A stretch of 39,481 bases of DNA from an uncultured Bacilli bacterium. GTDB lineage: Bacteria; Bacillota_I; Bacilli_A; RF39; UBA660. The notes below the pieces were generated by a model. That model made no database searches. It had not been told where the DNA came from and was given only the letters and a program-made list of their open reading frames with translations. How positions within the stretch are numbered: position 1 is the stretch's first letter; every line of letters begins with the position of its first letter. The stretch spans positions 1 through 39,481 of the forward strand of contig CAKOXX010000013.1 in NCBI GenBank assembly GCA_934130405.1. Reading direction: 5' to 3'. This document shows positions 9,501 to 16,453 of the stretch, piece after piece. The translations under genes and the position numbers were made by a program.

Positions 9501-9947
9501 AAGGTCCATTACTTGTTGGGGAGAGCTTTCTGCTAAGAAAGCAAAGCCGGTACTTCTAGCAGCGTAGATATCTTGATGGTCACCAAAAATAGATAAAGCG
9601 TGAGTAGCTAGACTTCTTGCTGCAACATGAATAACACAAGGAAGTAGTTCCCCTGCTATTTTATACATATTAGGTATCATTAGCAAAAGGCCTTGACTAG
9701 CTGTAAAGGTAGTGGTTAAACAACCAGCTTGTAAAGAACCATGAACCATTCCGGCAGCTCCAGCTTCGCTTTCCATCTCGACTACTTTAACTGGTTGGTT
9801 GAAATAGTTTTTCTTTCCTTCGTTTGACCATTTATCAACGACTTCAGCCATTGGGGAAGCAGGTGTTATTGGATAAATTCCTGCTACTTCTGTAAAGTTG
9901 TAAGCTACATAACTACAAGCTTCATTACCATCCATTATTTTTTTCAT
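6528..9947 (-). CDS. nifJ: Pyruvate:ferredoxin (flavodoxin) oxidoreductase
   Basis: This single-chain PFOR oxidatively decarboxylates pyruvate to acetyl-CoA and CO2 and reduces ferredoxin, marking anaerobic fermentative metabolism. The 1139 residues contain the full domain order: YPITPASPM pyruvate-binding start; the gamma and CoA-binding regions; a two-cluster ferredoxin domain with CINCNLCSLVCP near residue 674 and CTGCGLCANICP near 732; the extra cluster ligand motif CAGCGETPY near 802; and the thiamine diphosphate motif GDGWAYDIG near 932 with SNTGGQASKSS. It is slightly shorter than common homologues (about 1170-1190). The start region has only a weak ribosome binding site. It is transcribed alone, with a terminator downstream. 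Confidence 0.96.
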   Translation of the reverse strand: MKKIMDGNEACSYVAYNFTEVAGIYPITPASPMAEVVDKWSNEGKKNYFNQPVKVVEMESEAGAAGMVHGSLQAGCLTTTFTASQGLLLMIPNMYKIAGELLPCVIHVAARSLATHALSIFGDHQDIYAARSTGFAFLAESSPQQVMDLTAVSHLAAIKGRVPFLNFFDGFRTSHELQKVEVIDTDKVKRLVDKKALAEFRERSLHPSHPVTRGTSENDDIYFQATEVRNKYYDALPDIVNDYMQEINKLTGKNYAPFNYYGAANATKVIIAMGSVSETIKETVDYLVAKGEKVGFVEVHLYRPFSSKYFLKSIPKTVENIAVLDRTKEPGSSGEPLYLDVASIIKDVNKKISVVGGRYGLSSKNTTPSMIKAIYDNMGSLRHNFTIGIEDDVTNLSIPYDKNFNLIIPNQTSFKVFGYGSDGMVSACKDFMKITGDATDAYVQGYFQYDSKKSGGVTISHLRFSKNEIRSTYYVDKAKVVVCTEDAYLKKFDVLSSIEKNGTFILNTTKTKDEINSLFSKEMVNYLKSNNIKLYIVDANKISGNLGLGNKISAIMENLMFKYGHVIDYNYASNKMKEKLVERFKNKGNNLAEKNIKALEEAANSCLFVDEISGESYAKVDDIADTFFKIIDKRKGNDLPVSAFLNRPDGTMEAGLSKLEKRDISETVPLYNKDNCINCNLCSLVCPHAVIRPFLLTEEEKEKAPEEIQKRLTKTGLGNGYYYTVGVSYKDCTGCGLCANICPGKKKIKALEMIAKKKLIKEELTANEYLFNNITEKTPLPLTTVKGTQFKHPKFEFSGACAGCGETPYLKLITQLFGDRLVIANATGCSSIYGASSPSTPYSIPWANSLFEDNAEFGMGIKIADEVKKNQLKQIIRENIAKVDEEEKEIYEAYLEDINMDTATKLLEIIPHTKIKPLKSLKKYITPISLWTVGGDGWAYDIGYNGIDHLLASGENINILVLDTEVYSNTGGQASKSSRVGAVCKFASNGKKTAKKDLAKIALTYKNVYVACISLGASPQTTIKVLNEAEKYNGPSLIIAYSPCIAQGILRGMKNSIMEEKNATETGYFPIFHYNPETGEFKMDSKADFSNYKEFLLGEDRYKSLANLNSNANQLLEENLANAKERYTTYKEMESKSDN

Positions 9948-10291
9948 AGTATCAACTCTTTTCTTTATTTATATTATATAATTTTTAGAAGGGTTTTACT
10001 AGTGATTTTTGTCGAGTGATATTTTGTATCATTCAAATGATTAAGAATTAACTTTACAAAAAAAGTACTTCAAATGTTTCATTTATTAATATAACTAGAA
10101 AAATCTTAAATGTATAATCAATTGGTTATTAAAACATTGTTATTTACAATATACTAAGAGACTAGATATATATTAATAAATTTTAAAATTTTATCATTCA
10201 AAAAACTCCATATTACTATGGAGTCAGATTATTATAAAATACAACTTTTTTTAGAAAGGTCGTTATTTTTACTATGCTGATTTTACATATT
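9948..10291. other. AT-rich intergenic region between nifJ and the surface protein gene
   Basis: No coding region, tRNA or repeat was found in these 344 bases. They hold the terminator of the upstream surface protein gene (10199-10224) and, next to nifJ, a TATAAT-like -10 (minus strand, near 9973-9980) without a convincing -35. The middle part is about 80% AT with no recognisable structure. Confidence 0.6.
10199..10224 (-). terminator. Terminator after the surface protein gene
   Basis: Perfect 8-bp stem (10205-10212 with 10217-10224), 4-base loop, followed on the minus strand by six T. Confidence 0.85.
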
Positions 10292-11764
10292 TTATTCTAG
10301 GACATATGGCGAGTCACTGCTTCCTGTTCCTGATGCTATCTTAATTGTTGACTTTAGATATACAACTGGATAAACATTGCAAGTAGCAAGTGAATTTGTA
10401 CTAACGACACTACCACTAAATCCATCAATATGGAACACAAAATAAGTACTACGTGAGTTATGCATAATAGACCACATTGTATCTGATTTATACAACCAGT
10501 CATTATTGACACAATCAGTCTCTGAACTAGCAGCAAAAGCTTGCTTCCAGTTATACATTTCTTTTGTCATACAACCAGCTCTATTTGTACTGCTCCCTCC
10601 ACTTGTCGCATAACCATAGTCACTTGGATATATTAGTCCTACTTTTCCAATCCAGTTGGTACTATTATTGGTATATACTGTTGTTCCCCTTTCATATTTA
10701 TAAAAGTGTGATACTAATCCATTTGATGAAGTTGTATAAGTTGATGTTCCTCCTAGATACCACTTAGCATCTCCTATCATCTCTTTAGCTGCATCTGTTA
10801 AACCAATGGACGTAAAATCAACACTTGTAGCACTTGTACTACTATTATAGTAGCTTCCTGTTGTCCTATTATAATATGCTCCGCTATTTAATAATGTATT
10901 TAATTGTGCTGTTTTCCATTCATTTGCATAACTACCTGATGATGTATAATCCCAAGCATAACCTCCTATTGTTTCATTTCTCATAATTTTCATTCTTTTT
11001 TCTATTTTTCCTGTGCCATCATCGACATAAAATACTCCGATGATTCGCCATAATTCATCATTGAATTTAACATAATTATTTGGATTTGCTCCAATATATC
11101 GATAGTCTGTTGTTGCCCCTAATTGTTCTGTTGCTTCATGAGTAAATGTCCACATTTGATTCTTTTGATCATCCGTTGCTGTATTATAATCCAAATCTTC
11201 TGAGTTTGCTTTTGCTATTAAAGTTTCTATTGTTATTGAATCATTCAATAATGAAAACGCTGTTGTTCCACTTGGTAATGTCAAATTAGAATTGCTTAGT
11301 CCCATTGATGAACCGATTTTAATGGCTTTTCCTTTTGAACCATTTATCTTTATTTTATAAGTTAATGTCTTTCCTTTTTCTACTGATACTCCTTCAACTG
11401 TTGGGATGGTTGGACTATCAGAGGTGTAACCTATTTCAATTGAACTATCTGATAAGGTGTAATAATAAATTGAATTTTTAACTGTTCTATCGCTAGAATT
11501 TGTTACAGTAATTGTTACTGTTTCACTATCTGTAGCTGGTGTGTAACTGATGGTCCCTGCTCCTTCTATTGCAACTGAGTTAGCTCCTATCGTAATAGAA
11601 CCACTTAAGTTACCTGTTACTACACTATATTGTTGAACTCCCTGAACGGTAAACCAGGCATACGAAAAATACCCAGTCATCATTAATGCACATACTCCTA
11701 GAAGTATGAACAAATAGCTAGTTGATATCTTAGTATCAGCTAACTTATTAATAACTTCTTTCAT
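10292..11764 (-). CDS. Large membrane-anchored surface protein, relative of the proteins at 36716-39481
   Basis: About 490 residues with one N-terminal membrane segment (SYLFILLGVCALMMTGYFSYAWFTV) after a short positively charged start, then an extracellular Ser/Thr/Asn/Tyr-rich protein. It has a beta-sandwich-like region with VTITVTNSSDRTVKNS, a segment NNYVKFNDELWRIIGV, and a C-terminal lectin-like part ending VYPVVYLKSTIKI...GSSDSPYV. The WRII segment and the tail match the proteins at 36716-38590 and 38606-39481 (NNYVSFVGFTWRII; RPVINLKADTKI...ALNPYV). The C-terminal DNA is not GC-rich, so it looks like a non-diversified family member. The frame is open to 11803, but the ATG at 11764 follows AAGGAAG. 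Function unknown; adhesion or surface binding is an inference. Confidence 0.75.
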   Translation of the reverse strand: MKEVINKLADTKISTSYLFILLGVCALMMTGYFSYAWFTVQGVQQYSVVTGNLSGSITIGANSVAIEGAGTISYTPATDSETVTITVTNSSDRTVKNSIYYYTLSDSSIEIGYTSDSPTIPTVEGVSVEKGKTLTYKIKINGSKGKAIKIGSSMGLSNSNLTLPSGTTAFSLLNDSITIETLIAKANSEDLDYNTATDDQKNQMWTFTHEATEQLGATTDYRYIGANPNNYVKFNDELWRIIGVFYVDDGTGKIEKRMKIMRNETIGGYAWDYTSSGSYANEWKTAQLNTLLNSGAYYNRTTGSYYNSSTSATSVDFTSIGLTDAAKEMIGDAKWYLGGTSTYTTSSNGLVSHFYKYERGTTVYTNNSTNWIGKVGLIYPSDYGYATSGGSSTNRAGCMTKEMYNWKQAFAASSETDCVNNDWLYKSDTMWSIMHNSRSTYFVFHIDGFSGSVVSTNSLATCNVYPVVYLKSTIKIASGTGSSDSPYVLE

Positions 11765-11810
11765 AAAAATTGTTCTTCCTTCCACTATTCTTTCTATAAT
11801 CATAATATCA

Positions 11811-11841
11811 CAAGAAAAGAGAAAATTAAATACAATTTTCT
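11811..11841 (-). terminator. Probable terminator after leuS
   Basis: 8-bp perfect stem (11820-11827 with 11834-11841), 6-base loop, followed on the minus strand by CTTTTCTTG. The tail is interrupted, so it may be weak. Confidence 0.5.
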
Positions 11842-11842
11842 C

Positions 11843-14656
11843 CTATTTTACAACGATATTTACTAATTTTTTAGGAATAGTTATAACCTTAACAATTTCT
11901 TTATTTTCTGTATATTGTTTAACATTATCAATAGCGAAAGCTTTACTTTCCATCTCTTCTTTAGAAATAGAACTAGCAACTTCCATCTTTCCTCTTACTT
12001 TACCATTTACTTGTACTACTACTGTTACGACATCATCTTTTAGTTTAGACTCGTCATAGACTGGCCATGGTTCGAAAGCGATTGTTTCTTTATGACCCAT
12101 TTTCTCCCAAATTTCTTCTGTCATGTGTGGAACGACTGGGTTTAATAATTTGATAAATCCTTCGGCATATTCTACTGGTAAAGTATCTTCTTTATAAACA
12201 GCATTTATAAATATCATCATCTGACTGATGGCGGTATTGAAGTTTAGACTTTCAAAGTCTTCTGTTACTTTTTTAACTGTTTGGTGATAAATTTTCTCTA
12301 AGTTCTTATTTTCTTTATTTGTTATTTTATCACTTTCATATAGACGATACACTCTATCTAAGAACTTTTGAGCTCCTTCTACACCGTTATTATTCCAAGG
12401 TTTAGAAGCTTCTAATGGTCCCATAAACATTTCATATAGACGTAAGGTATCTGCTCCATAGTTTTTAACAATATCTAGTGGATCTATAGCATATTCTGGA
12501 TATCTTTTACCCATTTTAATACCATTAGTACCTAAAATCATTCCTTGATGAACTAGTTTCTTAAATGGTTCTTTAACTGGTGATATACCCTTATCATATA
12601 GATAATTATTCCAAATACGTGAATATATTAAGTGTCCGACAGCATGTTCTGGACCTCCTATATATAAATCTACTGGCATCCAGTGTTTTAATAGTTCTTT
12701 ATTAGCTAACTCGTTATCGTTATTCGGGTCAATATACCTTAAATAATACCAACTAGAACCAGCAGAACCGGGCATTGTAGAAGTTTCTCTTACGCCAGTC
12801 ATTCCATTATGACTATATTTTTTCCATTCAGTAGCGTTTTCAAGTGGAGCTTTTCCACCTTTTCCTTTATAGTCTTCTAGCTCTGGTAGGATTAATGGTA
12901 ATTCATCATCATCTAAAACGTGAATTTCATCATTTTCTAGATAAACGATAGGTACTGGTTCTCCCCAATATCTTTGTCTTGCAAAAATCCATTCACGAAG
13001 ACGATAGTTTATCTTTTTGGTACCACAGTTGTTTTCTTCTAGATAACTTATTACTTTATTGATTGCTTCTTCTTTATTCAAGCCGTCTAAGAAAGAGGAA
13101 TTGATATGTATACCATCATTTGTCATAGCAGCTGGTTTTAAGACATAATCAAAAGTTTTCTTATGAAGTTCATCAGTAATTTCTTTTTCTACTACTTCTT
13201 TGCTTACCCATTCAACATCAAATACTTCGTCATCATCTAGGTTTTGGTTTTCACGTGTGTCGCTGTTTAGTTCAAACAGTAATGGTGTTGCTTCGATTTC
13301 AAAGTATGTATCTTTATTATAAGCATAATAATGGTGATTAATTTTGAAGCCTTCTTCTTTAAAGGTTAGGTCTGTATAGCCAGTTTCTTCTTTGATTTCT
13401 CTAATAGCACAGTCGATAGCTGTCTCGCCGTCTTTAATAGTGCCGCCGATAAATAATCTGCCGCCGTTAGAATGCCAATTGATAGTTAAATATTTATCCG
13501 TTTTCTTATCATAGACAACAGCTACAATAGAGTTTTTCTTCTTTTCATTATCATGTTTTGTACCAGTCACTTCTTCTAGAACTTGAATGATTGGAATATT
13601 AAATTTCTTAGCAAATTCGTAGTCTCTTTCATCGTGAGCAGGGACAGCCATAATAGCTCCTGTTCCGTAACTTGCTAGAACATAGTCAGAAATATAAATT
13701 GGTATTTCTTTGTTATTTACTGGGTTGATAGCATATCTACCGATGAATACTCCGGTTTTTTCTTTATTAAGTTCTGTTCTTTCTAGGTCACTCTTAGTAG
13801 CACAAATTCTCTTGTATTCTTTTACTTCTTCTTGTTGTTCTTTGGTAGTGATTAAATCTACTAGTTCGTGTTCTGGTGACATTACACAGTAGGTTGCTCC
13901 AAATAATGTATCGGCTCTAGTTGTAAAGACGGTGAAGTCTTTATCGGTATCTTTGATTTTGAATTTGACGTGTGCTCCGACTGATTTACCAATCCAGTTT
14001 CGTTGCATTTCTTTAGTTGATTCTGGCCAGTCGATTTCCTCTAGTCCTGCTAATAGTTTTTCAGCGAAGGCGCTTTGGTCTATTACCCATTGTTTCATAT
14101 TACGTCTTACTACTGGGAAGCCACCACGTTCACTCTTTCCATCGATTACTTCGTCATTTGATAAAACTGTACCTAGTTCTTCACACCAGTTAACGGGCAT
14201 ATCTACTCTTTTGGCATAACCATCAAGGTATAATTGTTTGAAAATCCATTGAGTCCATTTATAAAAGTCTGGATCACTTGTTTTAATCATTTTTGACCAG
14301 TCATAGTCAAACCCTAGTGTATATAATTGTTTTGTGAAAGTATCAATATTTTTCTCGGTAAAGCCATTAGGATTGTTACCAGTCTTAACGGCATATTGCT
14401 CTGCTGGTAGACCAAAAGAGTCATAACCCATTGGATGAAGGACGTTATATCCTTGCATTCTTTTCATACGAGAGATTATGTCTGTTGCGGTGTAACCTTC
14501 AACGTGTCCGGCATGAAGACCTACGCCTGATGGATAAGGGAACATATCTAAAACATAGTACTTTGGTTTTGAAAAGTCCCATACGTCGGTTTTAAAAGTG
14601 TTGTTATCCTTCCAATATTTATTCCATTTTGCTTCTATTTTGCTAAAATTATACAT
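11843..14656 (-). CDS. leuS: Leucyl-tRNA synthetase with an inserted Nudix domain
   Basis: LeuRS charges tRNA-Leu and hydrolyses mischarged tRNA in its CP1 editing domain. The protein has 937 residues, against about 800-880 in most bacteria. Seen in order: HIGH motif as HAGH (48-51); editing domain with TTRADTLFG (245-253) and the conserved VPAHDERD (338-345); an insertion of about 130 residues (about 373-506); the rest of the editing domain (DGIHINSSFLDGL); RQRYWGEPVP; and the KMSKS loop as KMGKR (714-718). The insertion contains a perfect Nudix box (GX5EX7REUXEEXGU) at residues 405-427. The catalytic and editing landmarks on both sides are intact, so this is a fusion, not a broken gene. It has its own promoter, and no T-box leader was found. 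Confidence 0.96.
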   Translation of the reverse strand: MYNFSKIEAKWNKYWKDNNTFKTDVWDFSKPKYYVLDMFPYPSGVGLHAGHVEGYTATDIISRMKRMQGYNVLHPMGYDSFGLPAEQYAVKTGNNPNGFTEKNIDTFTKQLYTLGFDYDWSKMIKTSDPDFYKWTQWIFKQLYLDGYAKRVDMPVNWCEELGTVLSNDEVIDGKSERGGFPVVRRNMKQWVIDQSAFAEKLLAGLEEIDWPESTKEMQRNWIGKSVGAHVKFKIKDTDKDFTVFTTRADTLFGATYCVMSPEHELVDLITTKEQQEEVKEYKRICATKSDLERTELNKEKTGVFIGRYAINPVNNKEIPIYISDYVLASYGTGAIMAVPAHDERDYEFAKKFNIPIIQVLEEVTGTKHDNEKKKNSIVAVVYDKKTDKYLTINWHSNGGRLFIGGTIKDGETAIDCAIREIKEETGYTDLTFKEEGFKINHHYYAYNKDTYFEIEATPLLFELNSDTRENQNLDDDEVFDVEWVSKEVVEKEITDELHKKTFDYVLKPAAMTNDGIHINSSFLDGLNKEEAINKVISYLEENNCGTKKINYRLREWIFARQRYWGEPVPIVYLENDEIHVLDDDELPLILPELEDYKGKGGKAPLENATEWKKYSHNGMTGVRETSTMPGSAGSSWYYLRYIDPNNDNELANKELLKHWMPVDLYIGGPEHAVGHLIYSRIWNNYLYDKGISPVKEPFKKLVHQGMILGTNGIKMGKRYPEYAIDPLDIVKNYGADTLRLYEMFMGPLEASKPWNNNGVEGAQKFLDRVYRLYESDKITNKENKNLEKIYHQTVKKVTEDFESLNFNTAISQMMIFINAVYKEDTLPVEYAEGFIKLLNPVVPHMTEEIWEKMGHKETIAFEPWPVYDESKLKDDVVTVVVQVNGKVRGKMEVASSISKEEMESKAFAIDNVKQYTENKEIVKVITIPKKLVNIVVK
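13139..13540 (-). other. Nudix hydrolase domain inside leuS
   Basis: Encodes about residues 373-506 of LeuRS. It starts NSIVAVVYDKKTDKYLTINW and has GGTIKDGETAIDCAIREI then KEETGY, meeting every position of the Nudix consensus. A following beta-rich part ends FDVEWVSKEVVEKEI, as in free-standing Nudix enzymes. The flanks splice into an ordinary LeuRS editing domain, between IPIIQVLE and KPAAMTNDG. Nudix enzymes cleave nucleoside diphosphates linked to another group. The substrate here is unknown. Confidence 0.9.
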
Positions 14657-14697
14657 ATTATACCTCTTTTCTAGCTGAGTTCTAAAATAACAAACTT

Positions 14698-14726
14698 AGT
14701 ATAGCATTTTCTATTTCATTTGTAAA
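14698..14726 (-). promoter_or_regulatory. leuS promoter
   Basis: Minus strand: -35 TTTACA (14721-14726), 17-base spacer, -10 TATACT (14698-14703). The leader to the ATG is about 35 bases, too short for a T-box. Confidence 0.6.
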
Positions 14727-14737
14727 TTTCTTGAAAA

Positions 14738-14758
14738 GAAAAAAGTGACTTAGTCACT
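14738..14758 (-). terminator. spoVS terminator
   Basis: 6-bp stem (14744-14749 with 14753-14758) and 3-base loop, followed on the minus strand by six T. The 5' arm overlaps the TAG stop of spoVS. Confidence 0.7.
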
Positions 14759-15017
14759 ATTTAGTTTCGATAATCAATTTGATAGCCGTTTTTTCTTCAC
14801 CATCAATCGAAATATCTGTAAATGCTGGTATGCAGACGATATTCTTACCTGATGGGGCTAAAAAACCTCTCGCTATAGCAACTGCCTTGATTGCCTGGTT
14901 AAGTGCCCCGGCACCTACTGCCTGAATTTCTACACTTCCGTTGGATCTAAAAACATTTGCTAATGCTCCTGCCACTGAATTTGGATTCGACTTTGACGAA
15001 ACTTTAAGCGTTTCCAT
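14757..15017 (-). CDS. spoVS: Stage V sporulation protein S
   Basis: 86 residues, METLKVSSKSNPNSVAGALANVF..., with the near-invariant core AVGAGALNQAIKAVAIARGF and IPAFTDISIDGEEKTAIKLI of the SpoVS (Alba-fold-like) family. In Bacillus, SpoVS is needed for spore coat and septation steps. Homologues also occur in bacteria not known to sporulate, so it does not prove sporulation here. The frame opens at a GTG (15026), but the ATG at 15017 gives exactly the Bacillus length and follows AAAGGGTG. The upstream region is occupied by a miniature transposon-like element (15071-15265), whose outward promoter is the clearest one reading into spoVS. A 7-bp hairpin without a T-run lies just before the ribosome binding site. 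Confidence 0.95.
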   Translation of the reverse strand: METLKVSSKSNPNSVAGALANVFRSNGSVEIQAVGAGALNQAIKAVAIARGFLAPSGKNIVCIPAFTDISIDGEEKTAIKLIIETK

Positions 15018-15070
15018 AATAATCACCCTTTCATTATCTATCTTATCTTATGAAGATAGTTTAACCGATA

Positions 15071-15185
15071 GAACAAATTTTAAAAGGATTATTCTATAGA
15101 AACGTATAGAGCTTTCTGCTTCATAGGAACTTTTGTTTCTCCACAGACTTAAATTCCGACATGTGCTGCCGTACATTCTTTACAA
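15071..15185 (-). ncRNA. Omega-RNA-like RNA without an adjacent tnpB
   Basis: Minus-strand homology to the right-end RNA of the complete element. It includes the block GTCTGTGGAGAAAC, the stem GAAAC/GTTCC, the block GAAGCAGAAAGC, a stem CTATA/TATAG and the end TTTGTTC. In TnpB systems the bases just past the right end act as the guide, which here would be the first 16-20 bases after 15071 (15051-15070 read on the minus strand), 30-50 bases upstream of spoVS. A promoter at 15228-15256 could drive it directly. Confidence 0.6.
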
Positions 15186-15227
15186 CTTTTAGATATTATT
15201 TCTTGCTTTTTCAAAAGTTGTACATCT

Positions 15228-15256
15228 AGAGTATCGTAAAAACAAACGTTCGTCAA
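15228..15256 (-). promoter_or_regulatory. Left-end promoter of the miniature element
   Basis: Minus strand: -35 TTGACG (15251-15256), 17-base spacer, -10 TACTCT (15228-15233). The same arrangement precedes tnpB at 29159-29187 and at 84-111. It would transcribe the omega-RNA-like region and possibly spoVS. Confidence 0.6.
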
Positions 15257-15293
15257 TACTTTTTTAAAATTTTTTTTAAAATTATTTTTTGGA

Positions 15294-15325
15294 GAAAAAA
15301 AAGAAAGTTTTTAGAATAAACTTTC
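15294..15325 (-). terminator. Terminator after the Pro/Val/Thr-rich membrane protein gene
   Basis: 8-bp perfect stem (15303-15310 with 15318-15325), 7-base loop, then eight T on the minus strand. The hairpin contains the stop codon at 15311-15313. Confidence 0.85.
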
Positions 15326-16381
15326 AATTTCTTCAGCTGATTTTGGAGCAACAGGTTCAACTACTGGTGTAGAAGGAACTTGAACTGTCTCATTATTTAC
15401 AACTGGATTATTAACAACTTGTGTTCCAAAAATATTATTAGTTGGCGCTACTGTAGGTTGAGGTTGTTCAACTACAGGTGTAGGAACAACTGACTCACTA
15501 GCTACACTAGGTGCTGCTACTGTTGGAATATCTATAGTAGGTGCAACTGGTTTTTGATCTAATTTTTCTTGATTTAATTCAACAATTGGAACTGATTGTG
15601 TATTTTCTAATGGATTAGCTCCACCATAGATTGGTCTATGTGCTGCTTCATGTGGAATTGGTGGTACTATTTGACTTACTCCACCATAAATTGGTCTTTC
15701 TTTATTTTCAACTACAGGGGCTTTATAAGAACTACTTGGTACTTCTACAGCTTGAGTATCAAACATAGAAGGTGTATTAACTACTGGTTCTGTTGGTATT
15801 GCTTGTACTGGTGTAGTGAAAACTTCAGGTGAAGCAGTTGGTACTTCATTAACAGTAGGTACTGCCACTGTTGGTTTTACTATTTCAACTGGTTCACTTT
15901 CAGACACTTTCATTGAAATTGGTTCATTAATAGGAGTAGTTTGTGGTTCAACAACTGGAGTTGGTACTACTTCTTCTGGTATTTTTGCACTAAATACAGC
16001 TGGTTCTGCTGGTACTTGATTGATAATTGGAACACCTGTTTCTACTGCAGGTTGACTAACAATACTAACTGGTTCAACACTTTGTGGTGTCTCAGTAACT
16101 ATTGGTTGAGGTGCAGTGAATGACTCAACTGCTTGTGTTACTGGTTGAACTTGCTCTGTAGTAGCAACAGTTGGTTGTTGTACTTCTTGTGTTTGAGTAG
16201 CTGCTACTGCTTGAGTTGCACTTTCATTTTGGGCTGCTACTACTTCTTTTTTCGGCTTTGATTTTTTATTTCCTGTAACAATAAAAATAACCAACGCAAT
16301 AATTAAAAATAAAACTCCACCAGTAATAAGCATTCCTGGTATTGTCATAAACCAATCTAAACTAAATGTCGCTAATATCAT
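15311..16381 (-). CDS. Membrane-anchored Pro/Val/Thr-rich low-complexity protein
   Basis: The N-terminus has one clear membrane segment (IPGMLITGGVLFLIIALVIFIVTG), followed by a basic stop-transfer stretch (NKKSKPKKE) and about 310 residues of Pro/Val/Thr/Ala/Glu-rich, probably disordered sequence. A short motif RPIYGG occurs twice (ERPIYGGVSQ and HRPIYGGANP). The protein ends SAEEIESLF. The basic stretch after the helix suggests a cytoplasmic tail, which could serve as a scaffold. No family was recognised. ATGs exist at 16390 and 16381; the second sits eight bases after GGGAG and is preferred. It has its own promoter and terminator, so it is a single-gene unit. Confidence 0.75.
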   Translation of the reverse strand: MILATFSLDWFMTIPGMLITGGVLFLIIALVIFIVTGNKKSKPKKEVVAAQNESATQAVAATQTQEVQQPTVATTEQVQPVTQAVESFTAPQPIVTETPQSVEPVSIVSQPAVETGVPIINQVPAEPAVFSAKIPEEVVPTPVVEPQTTPINEPISMKVSESEPVEIVKPTVAVPTVNEVPTASPEVFTTPVQAIPTEPVVNTPSMFDTQAVEVPSSSYKAPVVENKERPIYGGVSQIVPPIPHEAAHRPIYGGANPLENTQSVPIVELNQEKLDQKPVAPTIDIPTVAAPSVASESVVPTPVVEQPQPTVAPTNNIFGTQVVNNPVVNNETVQVPSTPVVEPVAPKSAEEIESLF

Positions 16382-16411
16382 AACATCCATCTCCCTTATT
16401 CTATATATTAA

Positions 16412-16440
16412 ATGATAGCAAATTTTTTTTGAGATTGCAA
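16412..16440 (-). promoter_or_regulatory. Promoter of the Pro/Val/Thr-rich protein gene
   Basis: Minus strand: -35 TTGCAA (16435-16440), 17-base spacer, -10 TATCAT (16412-16417). Confidence 0.6.
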
Positions 16441-16453
16441 CCGATTTTGTTTT

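Larger units (their letters stand above)
15071..15265 (-). mobile_element. Miniature, ORF-less relative of the TnpB element
   Basis: This segment combines the left-end promoter motif of the TnpB element (TTGACGAACGTTTG, minus strand) with a right end that aligns with the omega-RNA region of the complete element at 27861-27992. No room remains for tnpB: the next gene ends at 15311. Shared right-end blocks on the minus strand are GTCTGTGGAGAA, a short stem closing on GTTC, TATGAAGCAGAAA (TGTGAAGCAGAAA in the full copy), a further hairpin, and the terminal TTTGTTC. It looks like an internal-deletion derivative that could move if transposase is supplied in trans. The exact ends are inferred by alignment of only two copies. 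Confidence 0.65.

Noticed and set aside
10305..10470. A third DGR variable repeat in the surface protein at 10292
   Set aside because: The C-terminal DNA has ordinary low GC, and no gapless match to the two blocks was seen.
14657..14756. T-box leader for leuS
   Set aside because: Only about 35 bases lie between the predicted transcript start and the ATG, with no specifier loop or T-box sequence.
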